This document shows, in pieces, positions 63,746 to 64,000 of a DNA stretch of 64,000 bases. Source of the stretch: an uncultured Clostridia bacterium (lineage in GTDB: Bacteria > Bacillota > Clostridia > Oscillospirales > Acutalibacteraceae). Location: NCBI GenBank assembly GCA_944384995.1, contig CALWVN010000004.1:1-64000 (forward strand). Direction: 5' to 3'. The position numbers were made by a program, and so were the translations under genes. Numbering within the stretch: the first letter of the stretch is position 1; every line of letters starts with the position of its first letter. Under the pieces are notes generated by a model, which had not been told where the DNA came from, made no database searches, and was given only the letters and a program-made list of their open reading frames with translations.

Positions 63746-64000
63746 GCTGTGCCCTCCTTTTCGGAAACAGGCTTTATGATCGCGCCGAGCGCCGCTGCGG
63801 CGACCGCGCAGATAATGATGACAAAGCCCGATGAGACGGACTGTAAAAACGGGAGATAGTGAAACGCACAGCTAAGTCCCGCCGCCGTGAGCACCACCGC
63901 CGCGACAGCGCCCGATTTTTTCATCGGCGGGATGAAGATCGCCAAAAACATCCCGTAGATCGCAATGCCAAGCGCGGAACGAAGGCCCTCGGGCAAAAGA
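63742..64000 (-). CDS. azlC: AzlC-type large exporter subunit, second copy (partial)
   Basis: Only the C-terminal 85 or so residues are in the window; the gene runs off the right edge. The segment LRSALGIAIYGMFLAIFIPPMKKSGAV followed by two hydrophobic helices matches the end of AzlC proteins of a branch different from the 27.5-kb copy. It overlaps azlD by 4 bp. An apparent TTG start at 63996 is only an internal Leu codon. Confidence 0.82.
   Translation of the reverse strand, partial: LLPEGLRSALGIAIYGMFLAIFIPPMKKSGAVAAVVLTAAGLSCAFHYLPFLQSVSSGFVIIICAVAAAALGAIIKPVSEKEGTA

Overview
The window looks like chromosomal DNA from a GC-rich, anaerobic, endospore-forming Clostridium-class Firmicute of the gut type (Oscillospiraceae-like). 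This is inferred from strong AGGAGG-type ribosome binding sites, a high share of TTG starts, a T-box leader, spore genes (dipicolinate synthase spoVFAB, a PdaA-type cortex deacetylase, a DacF-like carboxypeptidase), the clostridial SCIFF peptide/radical-SAM pair, a pyruvate formate-lyase, a V/A-type ATPase in place of any F-type genes in view, and an L-fucose operon. Nothing in the sequence names a species. No rRNA, tRNA, CRISPR array, phage or transposase gene was seen. Genes are densely packed and most of the window is housekeeping or core-accessory.

Layout. 0-5 kb (minus strand): operon purA - guaA - ddh - second guaA without its glutaminase domain, driven by a fully consensus promoter. 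5-7.5 kb: GNAT acetyltransferase, a small membrane-anchored cohesin-like surface protein and a divergent GDPD-type phosphodiesterase. 7.5-10.3 kb: a mobile-looking inverted repeat, then pflB preceded by a ZTP (pfl) riboswitch with a built-in terminator. 10.4-14.2 kb: an FtsX-type ABC exporter. 14.5-19.7 kb: spoVFAB behind a sigma-K-like promoter, divergent from murC-nadB-nadC. 19.8-28.6 kb: phosphatase, unknown membrane protein, GH3 glucosidase, rmuC, AraC regulator and azlCD. 28.6-32.5 kb: thrS under a threonine T-box, followed by a membrane-anchored phosphoesterase.

32.6-44.3 kb: large lipoprotein, YbaK-like deacylase, DacF, phosphoesterase, DHHW protein, an orphan acyltransferase domain, a 228-bp palindromic repeat, PdaA-like deacetylase, a 61-aa protein, a candidate small RNA, trmL and a GH13 glucosidase. 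44.4-54.2 kb: a ten-gene V/A-ATPase operon (G/H - C - truncated I - I - K - F - E - A - B - D) that carries an extra, membrane-less copy of the stator subunit I. 54.2-56.5 kb: SCIFF precursor and maturase plus two small genes. 56.6-58.8 kb: an Orn/Lys/Arg-type decarboxylase overlapping an AraC regulator. 58.9-63.4 kb: divergent fucI - kinase - fucU - fucA. 63.4-64 kb: a second azlDC pair cut by the window end.

The most rewarding items for follow-up are the V-ATPase subunit I duplication, the ZTP switch on pflB, the terminator between SCIFF peptide and maturase, the candidate sRNA near 41.8 kb, the glutaminase-less GuaA paralogue, the single-cohesin surface protein and the two intergenic repeat elements.
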